DNA of 64,000 nt from Hyphomicrobiales bacterium. GTDB lineage: Bacteria; Pseudomonadota; Alphaproteobacteria; Rhizobiales; Rhizobiaceae. The position numbers and the translations under genes were made by a program. This document shows positions 9,646 through 18,227 of the stretch, in pieces (the stretch's first letter is position 1; every line of letters starts with the position of its first letter). The notes under the pieces are model-generated. The model saw only the letters and a list, made by a program, of their open reading frames with translations, did not search any database and was not told the origin of the DNA. The stretch covers positions 1 through 64,000 of the forward strand of contig UCLB01000028.1 of the NCBI GenBank assembly GCA_900473205.1. The letters are read 5' to 3'.

Positions 9646-11166
9646 TCAGAGTTGCGACAGGAACTTCGCAGCCTGTTGTCTGATTTCTCTCTGGATCCCG
9701 TCATCCATTCTGGACCATGTGGCATAGGGTTGAGCAAGGCGACGGTTTCCGGCCAGTTTTTCCTTGTTGCGTGCGAGGAAGTCCCAGTACAGCGCATTGA
9801 ATGGACATGCTCTGGGGCCGACCCGCTGTTTTGGATCGAAGTGGCAGGCCGAACAATAATCGGACATGCGGTTGATGTAATTGCCGCTCGCCGCGTAGGG
9901 TTTTGTGCCCAGAAATCCGCCATCGGCGAATTGGCTCATGCCGATCACATTGGGAAGCTCGACCCATTCGTACGCGTCGGCGTAGACCTCCAGATACCAG
10001 GTGTGGACTGCCTTCGGGTCTATCCCCGCGATGAGGGCGAAATTGCCCGTTATCATCAGCCGTTGAATATGATGGGCGTAGGCATGCTCGATTGTTTCGG
10101 TGATGACCGTCGCCAGACAGTTCATGTCAGTCTTACCCGACCAGTAAAAATCAGGGAGAGGTCGCGTATTGTCGAAAAAATTGCTGTCGACATAATCGGG
10201 GCCGGCCAACCAGTATATGCCGCGCATGTATTCTCGCCAGCCGATTATCTGGCGAATAAATCCTTCAACCGCATTGAGCGGTGCGGCGCCTTCTAAATAG
10301 GCTCGCTCTGCGGCTCGACATACTTCTAGCGCGTCCAGAAGGCCAATATTGATGTAGAATGACAGTAGCGAATGGTTGAGGTCGGGATCATCCTGCAGCA
10401 TCGCGTCCTGCGTTGCGCCAAAGTTGGGAAGAAAATCATCGATAAACGATTGCAGTACGCTTTCCGCCTGCGACCGCGTCACCGCAAAATCGAACGCGTC
10501 GAGCTTGCCGAAGTTGTCTGGAAATAACCGGGCGACCGTCTCGATCACGTCGCGGGTTATGACGTCTGGCGGGAAAGATAGATGTTTCGGGCGGAAGAGA
10601 TCCGGGCGGGCAGGGTTGCGATTTTCCGCGTCAAAGTTCCAGCGTCCTCCAACGGGATCCTCCCCGTTCATCAACAGGCCGGTCTTGCGGCGCATATCGC
10701 GATAGAAATATTCCATCGTTAAAGTCTTGTGGCCATCAGCCCAGTTCGCGAATTCATCGTGTGTGCAGAGAAATCTGTCGTCGGGTCGAACCTCGACGTC
10801 GATGTCAGGATCGGCTTTCCAGGACTCGATTTCTGTCCGAACACGCCATTCTCCCGGTTCGGTAATGCGAACCGAAGCTGGCTTTACACGCGCGACTGCC
10901 CGCTTGAGCTCGCCGGAAAATGAACCCGCATTATCTTTGTCGTCAATGCGCGTGTAGACAACCCGGTATCCGTCGGCTCGGAGCTCATCGGCGAAATGCC
11001 GCATTGCCGAAAATACGAAGGCCAGCTTTTGTTTATGATGACCGACATAAGTGGCCTCTGTCATCACTTCACAAAGGAAGACCGTATCCGCCGCTTTGTT
11101 AGCGTCAACAAGCGATGAGATGCGTGGCGACAACTGATCGCCAAGAATAAAGATCAATCTCGTCAT
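9646..11166 (-). CDS. phrB: Fe-S (6-4) photolyase, PhrB/FeS-BCP type
   Basis: The 506-residue protein starts at MTRLIFILGDQLSP; a longer frame begins 14 codons upstream but adds only a basic extension. Family features are ILGDQLSP at the start, LTMEYFYRDMRRKTGLLM near 155, a QDAMLQDDPDLNHSLLS segment near 265, and GWREYMRGIYWLAGPDY. Counting from the chosen start, Cys350, Cys438, Cys441 and Cys454 are present, the positions I recall for the 4Fe-4S ligands of Agrobacterium PhrB. Such enzymes bind FAD and a ribolumazine antenna and repair (6-4) photoproducts in DNA with blue light. It stands alone between convergent and co-directional neighbours, 44 bp downstream of the ABC exporter stop. Confidence 0.93.
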   Translation of the reverse strand: MTRLIFILGDQLSPRISSLVDANKAADTVFLCEVMTEATYVGHHKQKLAFVFSAMRHFADELRADGYRVVYTRIDDKDNAGSFSGELKRAVARVKPASVRITEPGEWRVRTEIESWKADPDIDVEVRPDDRFLCTHDEFANWADGHKTLTMEYFYRDMRRKTGLLMNGEDPVGGRWNFDAENRNPARPDLFRPKHLSFPPDVITRDVIETVARLFPDNFGKLDAFDFAVTRSQAESVLQSFIDDFLPNFGATQDAMLQDDPDLNHSLLSFYINIGLLDALEVCRAAERAYLEGAAPLNAVEGFIRQIIGWREYMRGIYWLAGPDYVDSNFFDNTRPLPDFYWSGKTDMNCLATVITETIEHAYAHHIQRLMITGNFALIAGIDPKAVHTWYLEVYADAYEWVELPNVIGMSQFADGGFLGTKPYAASGNYINRMSDYCSACHFDPKQRVGPRACPFNALYWDFLARNKEKLAGNRRLAQPYATWSRMDDGIQREIRQQAAKFLSQL

Positions 11167-11209
11167 CGAGGACTTTTCCCGACGCGATGGTTTGTAACGG
11201 CCCGGCACG

Positions 11210-13105
11210 TCACTGCGACCTCCCTGAATTCTTGCGGGAGCGTCCGCGTTTTATCAGACGCGACAAAGAATTGCCTTTTCGATTTTTCTGCATCAAACCG
11301 ACATCGCTGACGAGTTTGGCGCCACCTTCCCGTTTTTCCAGTGTGATCTTTCTGGTGTGAAACGCTTCGAGTTCTACACGATGGGCAACGCTCAGTACGG
11401 TCGCGTCTGGCAACTCTTCGATGAGCATTCCCATAATTTTGTCTTGCGTTTTTTCGTCGAGAGCAGACGTCGCTTCATCCAGGACGATAATATTCGGCTT
11501 GTGGAGCAACAGCCTTGCAAATGCGAGGCGCTGCTTCTCACCACCTGACAATGTGTGATCCCACGGTGCCTCCTCCTCGATTTTTTCGTTGAGCTGGTCT
11601 AAGCCTACCTTTTCAAGCGCGACGTGGATTTCCTGTTCCGTCCAACTGTCGGCGGGGCGGGGATAGGACACGGCACGGCGGAGTGTTCCCGTTGGAATGT
11701 AAGGCTTTTGCGGCAGCATGAACAATTGATGATCGGGATGGAAATTAACGCTGCCACCTCCCCATGGCCACAAACCAGCGATGGCACGCACCAGGGTGCT
11801 TTTCCCTGACCCGGACTCTCCAGCTACCAAAACGCGCTCTCCAGGTTCGATCTGAACCTCGGTTTCCTTAACCACGGCAGTACCATCGCCCAGAGAGACC
11901 GAGAGATCGTTCAGGCTAAGCATGGTGTTGCCCGTCGTTTCGCCGCGCTTGATCCGCCCGATCTCTTCGCTCTTCTCTGCATGTTCAAGCCCGTCCAGTG
12001 ACATCATCAGCGATGCCACGCGCCGCGCGCAAGCATTCCAGTCTGCAAGGCGAGGGTAGTTATCGACCAGCCATCCAAAGGCTCCCTGAACGATTGTGAA
12101 GGCAGACGCCGCCTGCATGACCTGACCCAGCGACATGCTGCCATCCAAAAACTTGGGAGCGCATAGCAAAACCGGAACGACTGGCGCAATCAGCATCGAA
12201 CTGTGAGAGACCAATGTGGTGCGCATATATTGGTTCGAGAGCAATCGCCATTGCTTTCGAACATTGGCAAATCTGCGGTCAAGATCTTCACGTTCTTCTT
12301 CTTCGCCCCCGAGCAGGGCGATGCTTTCACCGTTCTCGCGGACGCGTGTGAGGGTGTATCGAAACTCGGCTTCCACCTGGTTTTTTGTTTCCGAAACACG
12401 GACGAAGTTCCGTCCAATGAAGGCAATCGAACTCGACGTAATGGTCGCGTATATGACGGCCGCGATGACGAGAAACCCTGGGATCGTTATGACCGTTCCG
12501 GCAATCGGCAGGGTCAGTGCACCGCCGATTGTCCAAAGGACAACGATGAATGTCGAGGCCGAGACGAATGCAGAGATTACACCCGCTGTAAAATCCACGG
12601 GCGCCTCCGTGGCAATCCGCATATCCTCTGAAATTCGGGCTTCCGGGTTTTGGTGGTCACCCCCGATCAGGTTCAGCTGATAATATCGGCCGTTATCGAG
12701 CCAACGCCCGATCAGGCCTTTCGTAAGCCATGTGCGCCAGCGCCGCTGTATCCGCATGCGCACGTAAACCTGTGCGGTAACCAATGCTACGCTACCAAGA
12801 ACGAGTGGCGGGAAGAGAGAGCCAAGGTAATAAACATCGGATGCGTTGCGCTGCTCGATCGCGTCAAACAGGCCCCTGTTCCATACATTGATACCGTATT
12901 GAAACCCGACATTGATGCCGATCATAACCAGAAGGCCAAGTGAGGCTGCCCAGGCGAAGACATCTCCACCGCGACCCCAAAATCCTTTCGCGCTGAGCCA
13001 GAAACGTTTCAGAAGAAAGGCTTTGCGTGCGTCTTCAACCTCTTCAGGAGTGAGCCCATTATTGCCATTAGAATCCGCGGATGATGGCGCGAGCCCAGAA
13101 TCCAT
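11210..13105 (-). CDS. SbmA/YddA-like ABC transporter, fused membrane and ATPase domains
   Basis: The start at 13105 (ATG after GGGAGCAAAC) is preferred over the in-frame TTG four codons upstream. The 631-residue protein has an N-terminal membrane domain of the ABC_membrane_2 type (about 50-350, with GRNFVRVSETKNQVEAEFRY). A single nucleotide-binding domain follows: Walker A GESGSGKST near 430, LSGGEKQRLAFARLLL signature and IIVLDEATSALDE Walker B. This is the half-transporter architecture of YddA and Rv1819c, related to SbmA/BacA, which move peptides or corrinoids; it acts as a homodimer in the inner membrane. The C terminus is rich in Lys and Arg. The substrate is not predictable. BacA-like activity would matter in rhizobia, but this is not BacA itself, which lacks an ATPase domain. 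Confidence 0.88.
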   Translation of the reverse strand: MDSGLAPSSADSNGNNGLTPEEVEDARKAFLLKRFWLSAKGFWGRGGDVFAWAASLGLLVMIGINVGFQYGINVWNRGLFDAIEQRNASDVYYLGSLFPPLVLGSVALVTAQVYVRMRIQRRWRTWLTKGLIGRWLDNGRYYQLNLIGGDHQNPEARISEDMRIATEAPVDFTAGVISAFVSASTFIVVLWTIGGALTLPIAGTVITIPGFLVIAAVIYATITSSSIAFIGRNFVRVSETKNQVEAEFRYTLTRVRENGESIALLGGEEEEREDLDRRFANVRKQWRLLSNQYMRTTLVSHSSMLIAPVVPVLLCAPKFLDGSMSLGQVMQAASAFTIVQGAFGWLVDNYPRLADWNACARRVASLMMSLDGLEHAEKSEEIGRIKRGETTGNTMLSLNDLSVSLGDGTAVVKETEVQIEPGERVLVAGESGSGKSTLVRAIAGLWPWGGGSVNFHPDHQLFMLPQKPYIPTGTLRRAVSYPRPADSWTEQEIHVALEKVGLDQLNEKIEEEAPWDHTLSGGEKQRLAFARLLLHKPNIIVLDEATSALDEKTQDKIMGMLIEELPDATVLSVAHRVELEAFHTRKITLEKREGGAKLVSDVGLMQKNRKGNSLSRLIKRGRSRKNSGRSQ

Positions 13106-13258
13106 GTTTGCTCCCAATCATTTGTATGTCGAGCCTGTCGGCTGCGTCTGCGGTGTTACGTTGGCTGATCGATAGAATGGGCCAGCTGGAACTATCTGTT
13201 CTAATGGCAATACGAATGGAAGAGTGTTTTGGTTTCCTTTCCGAAGTGTCTGAAATAG

Positions 13259-13436
13259 AAAATCGGTGACCTTTTTGCCGCCCACGATATCGCTGCAGGG
13301 CGGCTTGTCGAGGTCATGCTGGCGTTTGCGCCGGCGAGGCTGCCAATTGGCGTCGTCTATGCTTCTTGCCGCAATCTGCTGCGGCTCCGAGCCGTTTTCG
13401 ACTTCTTGATCGATGCCGTTATGGGGTTAAACCTGT
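13259..13436 (+). pseudogene. remnant of a LysR-type regulator (C-terminal end only)
   Basis: Downstream of an in-frame stop at 13256 the forward strand reads DLFAAHDIAAGRLVEVMLAF, then PARLPIGVVYASCRNLLRLRAVFDFLIDA. This is the characteristic end of LysR effector domains (substrate-pocket strand, PI.vVY.s.r.l...vr.FidFl). There is no start, no HTH and no upstream domain in the preceding 150 bp. The frame then runs on antisense into the SDR gene. It is best read as a truncated gene end left by deletion, facing the intact SDR/LysR pair. Confidence 0.6.
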
Positions 13437-14182
13437 GCCTGGCCGCCGTCGGCGAAAAGTTCGGCGCCGTTGACGAAGCTCGCATCGTCGGAGGCGAGGA
13501 ACAGCGTCGCCTTGGCGATCTCCTCGGATTCTCCGACGCGGCCGAGCGGGATGCGCGAGGCGAGATGGTCGAGCAGCCCTTGCTGCTGTTCTTTGTCGTC
13601 ACCTGCGAGTTCGACAAGGCCGGGCGTGCGTGTCGCGCCGGGCGAGATAACGTTGACGCGGATACCGGTTCCCTTGAGATCGAGCGCCCAGGAACGAGCG
13701 AGGTTGCGGACCGCCGCCTTGGACGCCGAGTAGACGGAAAAGGCAGCCGTACCTTCTGTGCCAGCAGTCGAGCCGGTTAGGACGACCGACGAACCCTTTC
13801 CGAGCAGTGGAAGCGCTTTCTGTACGGTGAAGATGACGGCCTTGACGTTGCGGTCGAAGGTATCGTCGATCTGCTCTTCGGTGATCTGGCCAAGCGGAAG
13901 CATGCTGCCACCTCCAGCGTTGACGACGAGGGCGTCGATGCGACCTTGTTCCGCTTTTACCCGTGCAAACAGCTTGTCGAGGTCATCGTTGCTGGAGGAA
14001 TCGGCCTGTACGCCGACCGCGGCATTGCCAATCTCTGCGACCGCCTTGTCGAGTGCATCCTTGCGCCTGCCGGTGATGTAGACACGAGCGCCTTCGGCGG
14101 CGAAGAGCTTAGCGGTCGAAAGGCCGATGCCACTTGTTGCTCCGGTCACGACGGCGATCTTGTTTTCAAGTCTATTGGTCAT
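13427..14182 (-). CDS. SDR-family oxidoreductase
   Basis: A classical short-chain dehydrogenase/reductase of 251 residues. The cofactor-binding TGATSGIG is near residue 14, the NAG motif near 88, the catalytic Ser in VVLTGSTAG near 137, and YSASK near 150; PGATRTPG follows. An Arg after the first beta-strand turn (GRRKDAL) suggests NADPH preference. The ATG follows AGGAGAG. Enzymes of this group act on small alcohols or ketones; the substrate is unknown. The LysR gene lies 186 bp upstream on the same strand and probably controls it. Confidence 0.93.
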   Translation of the reverse strand: MTNRLENKIAVVTGATSGIGLSTAKLFAAEGARVYITGRRKDALDKAVAEIGNAAVGVQADSSSNDDLDKLFARVKAEQGRIDALVVNAGGGSMLPLGQITEEQIDDTFDRNVKAVIFTVQKALPLLGKGSSVVLTGSTAGTEGTAAFSVYSASKAAVRNLARSWALDLKGTGIRVNVISPGATRTPGLVELAGDDKEQQQGLLDHLASRIPLGRVGESEEIAKATLFLASDDASFVNGAELFADGGQAQV

Positions 14183-14347
14183 TTTACTCTCCTGATGCTG
14201 AACGCGCGCAAGGGTTCAGTCCGAATGCGCGGCCTGTTGAACTTCCGAAACTGTTTGGCAGGTGGCGTCGGCTGTTAGCCTGTCGTCGTCCGATGAGGAG
14301 AAGTTAGTTCGTTAGGTCGGCGGCGAGAAGCCGCTCAGGATGGAGAC

Positions 14348-14369
14348 ATTATCCATGTGGATGGATAAT
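14348..14369. promoter_or_regulatory. 22-bp perfect dyad between the LysR and SDR genes
   Basis: ATTATCCAT (14348-14356) and ATGGATAAT (14361-14369) form perfect 9-bp arms around GTGG, overlapping the final base of the LysR stop codon. There is no T run on the minus strand after it, so it is a poor intrinsic terminator. It lies upstream of the SDR start, so an operator role is possible. Confidence 0.45.
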
Positions 14370-15289
14370 CATGACGATAAATTACGTCGCGCGTCGACCA
14401 CTTCGAAAACCTTTGCCGCCCACTCCGTAAAGGCGCGCAGCCGCAGGTTCGGAAATCGATTGGCCGGATAAACGAGGTGTAGCGGATGATTGTCAGGCTT
14501 CCACTCAGGCAAAAGTTGCACCAGTGCGCCGCTTTCGAAATGAGGTCTTGCGAGGAAGCCGAAGCTCTGACCGATGCCCAGTCCCGATAGCAGCGCGTTC
14601 AGGTGTGCGGTGCTCTCGTTGACTGAAATGCCGATGGAGGCCGCGAGATATTCGCTTCGCTCATCGCCGCGCTGGAACCGCAGAGGAAACCTCTTTCCAG
14701 ATGACGCGGAAAAGTAGCTGACGATCCGATGAGCCTGTATATCTTCCGGCTGTTCTGGTAGTCGCAGTCCGTCCAGATAGGCAGGCGATGCGCAAATGAC
14801 GTAATCCAGTTCGCACAGCTTGCGCGCCTTCATAGACGAGTCGACCAGCGCCCCGCCGCGGATGACGCAATCGATCCCCTCACTGATGAGATCGGCAGGG
14901 CGATCGCTGACTCCGAGCATGAGCTCGATGTCCGGGTATTGGTGCTGGAAGTCTGAGAGCGCAGGAATGAGGATTTGATTTGCCAGTACGGAGCCGATGT
15001 CTACGCGCAGCTTTCCCTTGGGCGCGCTCCGTGAGCCGCTAACGGTGCCGTCCATGTCTTCAAGGTCGGCAAGGAGCTTCAGCGCTCGCTCATGATAGGA
15101 GACGCCCTCGGTGGTCATCGTGACAAACCGCGTGGTGCGCTCCACCAGCTTCGTCCCCAGATGCGCCTCGAGATCCTGTACTAGCTTGCTGACGGAGGAG
15201 CGGGGCAAGTTCATCATATCAGCCGCCTTGGCGAAAGAGCCAGCTTCTGCGACCCTGACGAAAGTACGTATGGCGAGAATTTGATCCAC
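14369..15289 (-). CDS. LysR-family transcriptional regulator
   Basis: The 306-residue protein has the N-terminal winged HTH (IRTFVRVAEAGSFAKAADMM, then PRSSVSKLVQDLEAHLG) and a type 2 periplasmic-binding-protein effector domain from about 90 to 295. The sequence resembles the CrgA/AaeR-like group that often controls an adjacent SDR or quinone reductase gene. It is transcribed toward the SDR gene. The 218-bp region upstream (15290-15507) contains two ACAAATTT copies and AT-rich sequence that could include its promoter. The inducer is unknown. Confidence 0.93.
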   Translation of the reverse strand: MDQILAIRTFVRVAEAGSFAKAADMMNLPRSSVSKLVQDLEAHLGTKLVERTTRFVTMTTEGVSYHERALKLLADLEDMDGTVSGSRSAPKGKLRVDIGSVLANQILIPALSDFQHQYPDIELMLGVSDRPADLISEGIDCVIRGGALVDSSMKARKLCELDYVICASPAYLDGLRLPEQPEDIQAHRIVSYFSASSGKRFPLRFQRGDERSEYLAASIGISVNESTAHLNALLSGLGIGQSFGFLARPHFESGALVQLLPEWKPDNHPLHLVYPANRFPNLRLRAFTEWAAKVFEVVDARRNLSS

Positions 15290-15507
15290 AGGAAACCCGG
15301 CAGGCAGTTGGAGGTAATTTCATCTATACCTGGTCAGGGAGGAGCAAATACAAATTTTTGCAAAAGGGGGACAAATTTGCACTACTCGATGGCACGTTGA
15401 AATCAACCAGCGATTTGCCTCTTTTCAACTACATGGCCACGATGGTTGCAACGCGCTAGGTTAATACGCCGTGGGTATAACACTCATGGAGCGCGCCACG
15501 GAATAGC

Positions 15508-16665
15508 TCAATAAAAAGTACGACTAAACGGCATCACTGCGGCGCCCATGGCTGGGGCGTCGCTGGAAATTTCGGAGATGATGAGTTTTGGGCTGGGGCG
15601 CTGAACGCCGTATCTAGGTCTATCGAAGATTTTTGTGCGTTCAATCATGAGTTCGGCCAGATCCCGGGGGATTTGACCACCAAAAACGATCGCTTGTGGA
15701 TCGACCGTGGCGCGGATTGCATTGACGAGACGATTATAAGCGGGCGTAATTTCCTCTACCCAATCGGCAACGCCTGGCCAGTTTCGATCAAAGTGTCGGC
15801 GCATATAGTGAATTGACGGCACGTTTATGCCGTTTCGGTTCAACCGTTTGATCAAATATTGCAAGGCTGGACGTCGTTCACTTTCGATGTCGTCAAACAT
15901 GCCAGAGAATTCGCCCGCGTTGCCTCCGCCACCCTGAAGCAGTTCACCATCGCTAATCACGCCGCCACCAAATCCATAGTTGAAGCTGAGATAAGCGAAA
16001 TGTCTCACAAACCGTCCAGCGCCAAACATCGATTCCGCAATCGCGCCGGATTTGCCTCCGTTTATGATCCAGGCTGGCCGGTCGAACAGAGTTGAGATGA
16101 TGGGACCAAGCTCGATAAGAGACCATTCATGGAGAGGAAGCGGTGCATTGTGGCGTGTCCCATCTATATGGTAACCGGCAATTGCAAATCCGACCCCGAA
16201 GAAATTCTCTTCTGACAGCCCGTTTTGTATTTGCAGATCGATAACCTGCTGCTTCACGATTTTCAGCGCTTCACGCATGGTGAGCTCGCGCAACGGAAAT
16301 TCACGCTCCCCGAAAATCTTGCCTGCCAGATTCATAACGCAGATGCCTATCACATCCGTATTGACCGAAATTCCACAGGCATAGGCGTGGTCTCCGTTTA
16401 GCCGCAACATGGGGCTGGGTTGACCGCGCCCCAAGCCGGGCTTTGCAATGCCGAGACCGATTATGCCGCGCTCTGCCAGCTGATCAAGAATGCGATGGAC
16501 CGACTGCTGCGTGAGATCGATATGTCCGGTGATCTCTGAGCGCGAGATGCCTGGGTTTCGCCAGATAAGCTGCAGCAGCTTCCTTTCGTTGGACGATACG
16601 ACAGTCGTTTCACCCTGGCGTCGGTATCGTTCAGGGATGAGAGATTCAGCGCTGTAGGCGTCCAT
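15508..16665 (-). CDS. ROK-family transcriptional repressor (NagC/XylR type)
   Basis: The 385-residue protein has an N-terminal winged HTH (about 28-85: LLQLIWRNPGISRSEITGHI and TQQSVHRILDQLAERGII) followed by a ROK sugar-kinase-like domain starting near ACGISVNTDVIGI. FNYGFGGGVISDGELLQGGG is the glycine-rich ROK segment, but the usual zinc-binding CxCGxxGC cluster is missing; where it is expected one finds GNAGEFSGMFDD. It is divergent from ugpB and is the obvious local regulator. The intergenic region has two small palindromes that may be its operators. ROK repressors usually respond to a sugar or sugar phosphate, so an inositol- or glycerol-phosphate-type inducer would fit. Confidence 0.9.
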   Translation of the reverse strand: MDAYSAESLIPERYRRQGETTVVSSNERKLLQLIWRNPGISRSEITGHIDLTQQSVHRILDQLAERGIIGLGIAKPGLGRGQPSPMLRLNGDHAYACGISVNTDVIGICVMNLAGKIFGEREFPLRELTMREALKIVKQQVIDLQIQNGLSEENFFGVGFAIAGYHIDGTRHNAPLPLHEWSLIELGPIISTLFDRPAWIINGGKSGAIAESMFGAGRFVRHFAYLSFNYGFGGGVISDGELLQGGGGNAGEFSGMFDDIESERRPALQYLIKRLNRNGINVPSIHYMRRHFDRNWPGVADWVEEITPAYNRLVNAIRATVDPQAIVFGGQIPRDLAELMIERTKIFDRPRYGVQRPSPKLIISEISSDAPAMGAAVMPFSRTFY

Positions 16666-16682
16666 TTCTTCAATGCCTCTAC

Positions 16683-16692
16683 CACTAAAGTG
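16683..16692. promoter_or_regulatory. possible ROK operator, regulator-proximal half
   Basis: CACTAAAGTG is a short palindrome (CACT/AGTG around AA) 18 bp upstream of the ROK start. It shares the core ACT-AA-AGTGT with the longer palindrome at 16780-16792 on the other side of the divergent region, about 97 bp away. Confidence 0.4.
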
Positions 16693-16779
16693 TATTTCTT
16701 CATTTTACGTATCTACGCGTGTCCACTCTCTAGAGGGAGTGCAGAGATTATTCAATCTAAAAACCGTCACGGATTTGTT

Positions 16780-16792
16780 ACACTTAAAGTGT
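16780..16792. promoter_or_regulatory. possible ROK operator upstream of ugpB
   Basis: ACACTTAAAGTGT has perfect 6-bp arms (ACACTT/AAGTGT) around one base and lies 58 bp before the ugpB start, in an AT-rich stretch. Size, symmetry and place fit an operator for the divergent ROK repressor; the paired copy at 16683-16692 supports this. Confidence 0.5.
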
Positions 16793-16849
16793 AGTAAAAC
16801 TTAGCACGAGCAAGCCGCTTGGCGGTTCCCAACAATCTGCGAGGACGTG

Positions 16850-18157
16850 ATGAGAAAGTTCACCTTGGCGGCCACGGCTGCAATTTTTGGCTTGGCCGGC
16901 GCGGCACAGGCTACCAATATCGAATTCTGGTATGGCAACACCGGCAATGTCGAGACCGCGATCAAGGCGCAGTGCGATGCTTTTAACGCAGCCCAGAGTG
17001 AGCATCACGTCAACTGTGTCGGCCAAGGCAGTTATGAAGTCTCCATGCAAAAGGCGATTGCGGCCTATAGGGCAAAGAACCACCCTGTTCTGATGCAATT
17101 CTTCGATGCTGGTACGCTCGACCTGATGCTGTCAGGCGCTGTCGAGCCTGTGCAGGACCTGATGCCTGACGTCAAATGGGACAAGTACATTGCCGGTGCC
17201 CGCGCCTATTACGAGACATCCAGCGGCAAGCTGTATGCGCAGCCCTACAACGCCTCGACGCTGCTGTTCTATACGAACAAGACCGAGCTTGAAAAAGCTG
17301 GCATCACCCAAACGCCGACGACCTGGGAAGAGGTCATTGATGCTGCTCGAAAACTGAAAGCCGCCGGTCATGCCTGCCCGTTCGTTACCGATGGCGATAC
17401 CTGGCGTGTGCTTGAGCAGTTCTCTGCGCGCCATGGCCTGCCAATAGCCACCAAACACAATGGCTACGACGGACTTGATGCAGAATATGTGATCAACACA
17501 ACTTTTGCTGCAAAGCATCTGACCAACCTCGTGGAGTGGCGCAAGGAAGGTTTGGTCCGGCTTGCAGCCGATACCAAGGCTGGCAACTATACCGCTGCGT
17601 TCAACGCTGGTGAATGTGCGATGATGGAGCAATCTTCCGGCGCCTATGCTGCCGCTTCAAAGGCGTTTGAAGGTAAGTATGAGCTGACCGTCAGCATGGC
17701 CCCGATGTACAAGGGTTATGAGCGCCACAATACATTTGTCGGCGGCGCGTCCATTTATGTCATGAAAGGCCATGCCAGGCCTGAGATAGATGCGGCCAAG
17801 GCTTTTCTCGACTTCTTGCGGCGTCCCGAACAGCAGATGTTCTTCACCGCCGCTACCGGTTACGTCCCCGTTACAACAGACGTTCTGGACGAAATTGCCA
17901 AAAGCCCTGACGCCAATTCCCCGAAATACGCCACCGCGAAGCTGGGTATTGAATCGATGAACCAGCCTGCCACACCTGATACCCGCGGTATCCGCCTTGG
18001 CTTCTATGTGCAGTTCCGGGATGTTTTTATGGAAGAGACCCAGAAGGCCTTCGCCGGGCAGCAGACCATGCAGGTCGCGCTCGATAATACCAAGAAGCGT
18101 GGAGACCAACTGCTGCGTCGCTTCGAACAGACTTACAAGGGCAAGACGCTTCCTTGA
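16850..18157 (+). CDS. ugpB: UgpB-like periplasmic binding protein
   Basis: The ATG at 16850 follows GAGG with normal spacing. The 435-residue protein has a signal peptide (MRKFTLAATAAIFGLAGAAQA) and then NIEFWYGNTGNVETAI, typical of UgpB, the binding protein for sn-glycerol 3-phosphate and its diesters. TTWEEVIDAARKLKAAGH and MMEQSSGAYAAASKA also match the family. Order B-A-E-C followed by phosphodiesterases is that of ugpBAECQ in enteric bacteria. Here the operon sits under a ROK regulator; I see no evident Pho box in the promoter, so the ligand may be a particular glycerophosphodiester rather than a phosphate-starvation substrate. Confidence 0.9.
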   Translation: MRKFTLAATAAIFGLAGAAQATNIEFWYGNTGNVETAIKAQCDAFNAAQSEHHVNCVGQGSYEVSMQKAIAAYRAKNHPVLMQFFDAGTLDLMLSGAVEPVQDLMPDVKWDKYIAGARAYYETSSGKLYAQPYNASTLLFYTNKTELEKAGITQTPTTWEEVIDAARKLKAAGHACPFVTDGDTWRVLEQFSARHGLPIATKHNGYDGLDAEYVINTTFAAKHLTNLVEWRKEGLVRLAADTKAGNYTAAFNAGECAMMEQSSGAYAAASKAFEGKYELTVSMAPMYKGYERHNTFVGGASIYVMKGHARPEIDAAKAFLDFLRRPEQQMFFTAATGYVPVTTDVLDEIAKSPDANSPKYATAKLGIESMNQPATPDTRGIRLGFYVQFRDVFMEETQKAFAGQQTMQVALDNTKKRGDQLLRRFEQTYKGKTLP

Positions 18158-18227
18158 TCTTGTCGATGTTCGAAGCCCAAGGGGTGGCTTGCTGCCCCTT
18201 GCTTATTCCCGCCACCGGAACCATCCC

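Noticed and set aside
9607-10296. 229-codon open frame on the plus strand
   Set aside because: Antisense to the photolyase gene, whose Fe-S cysteines and FAD motifs are unambiguous.
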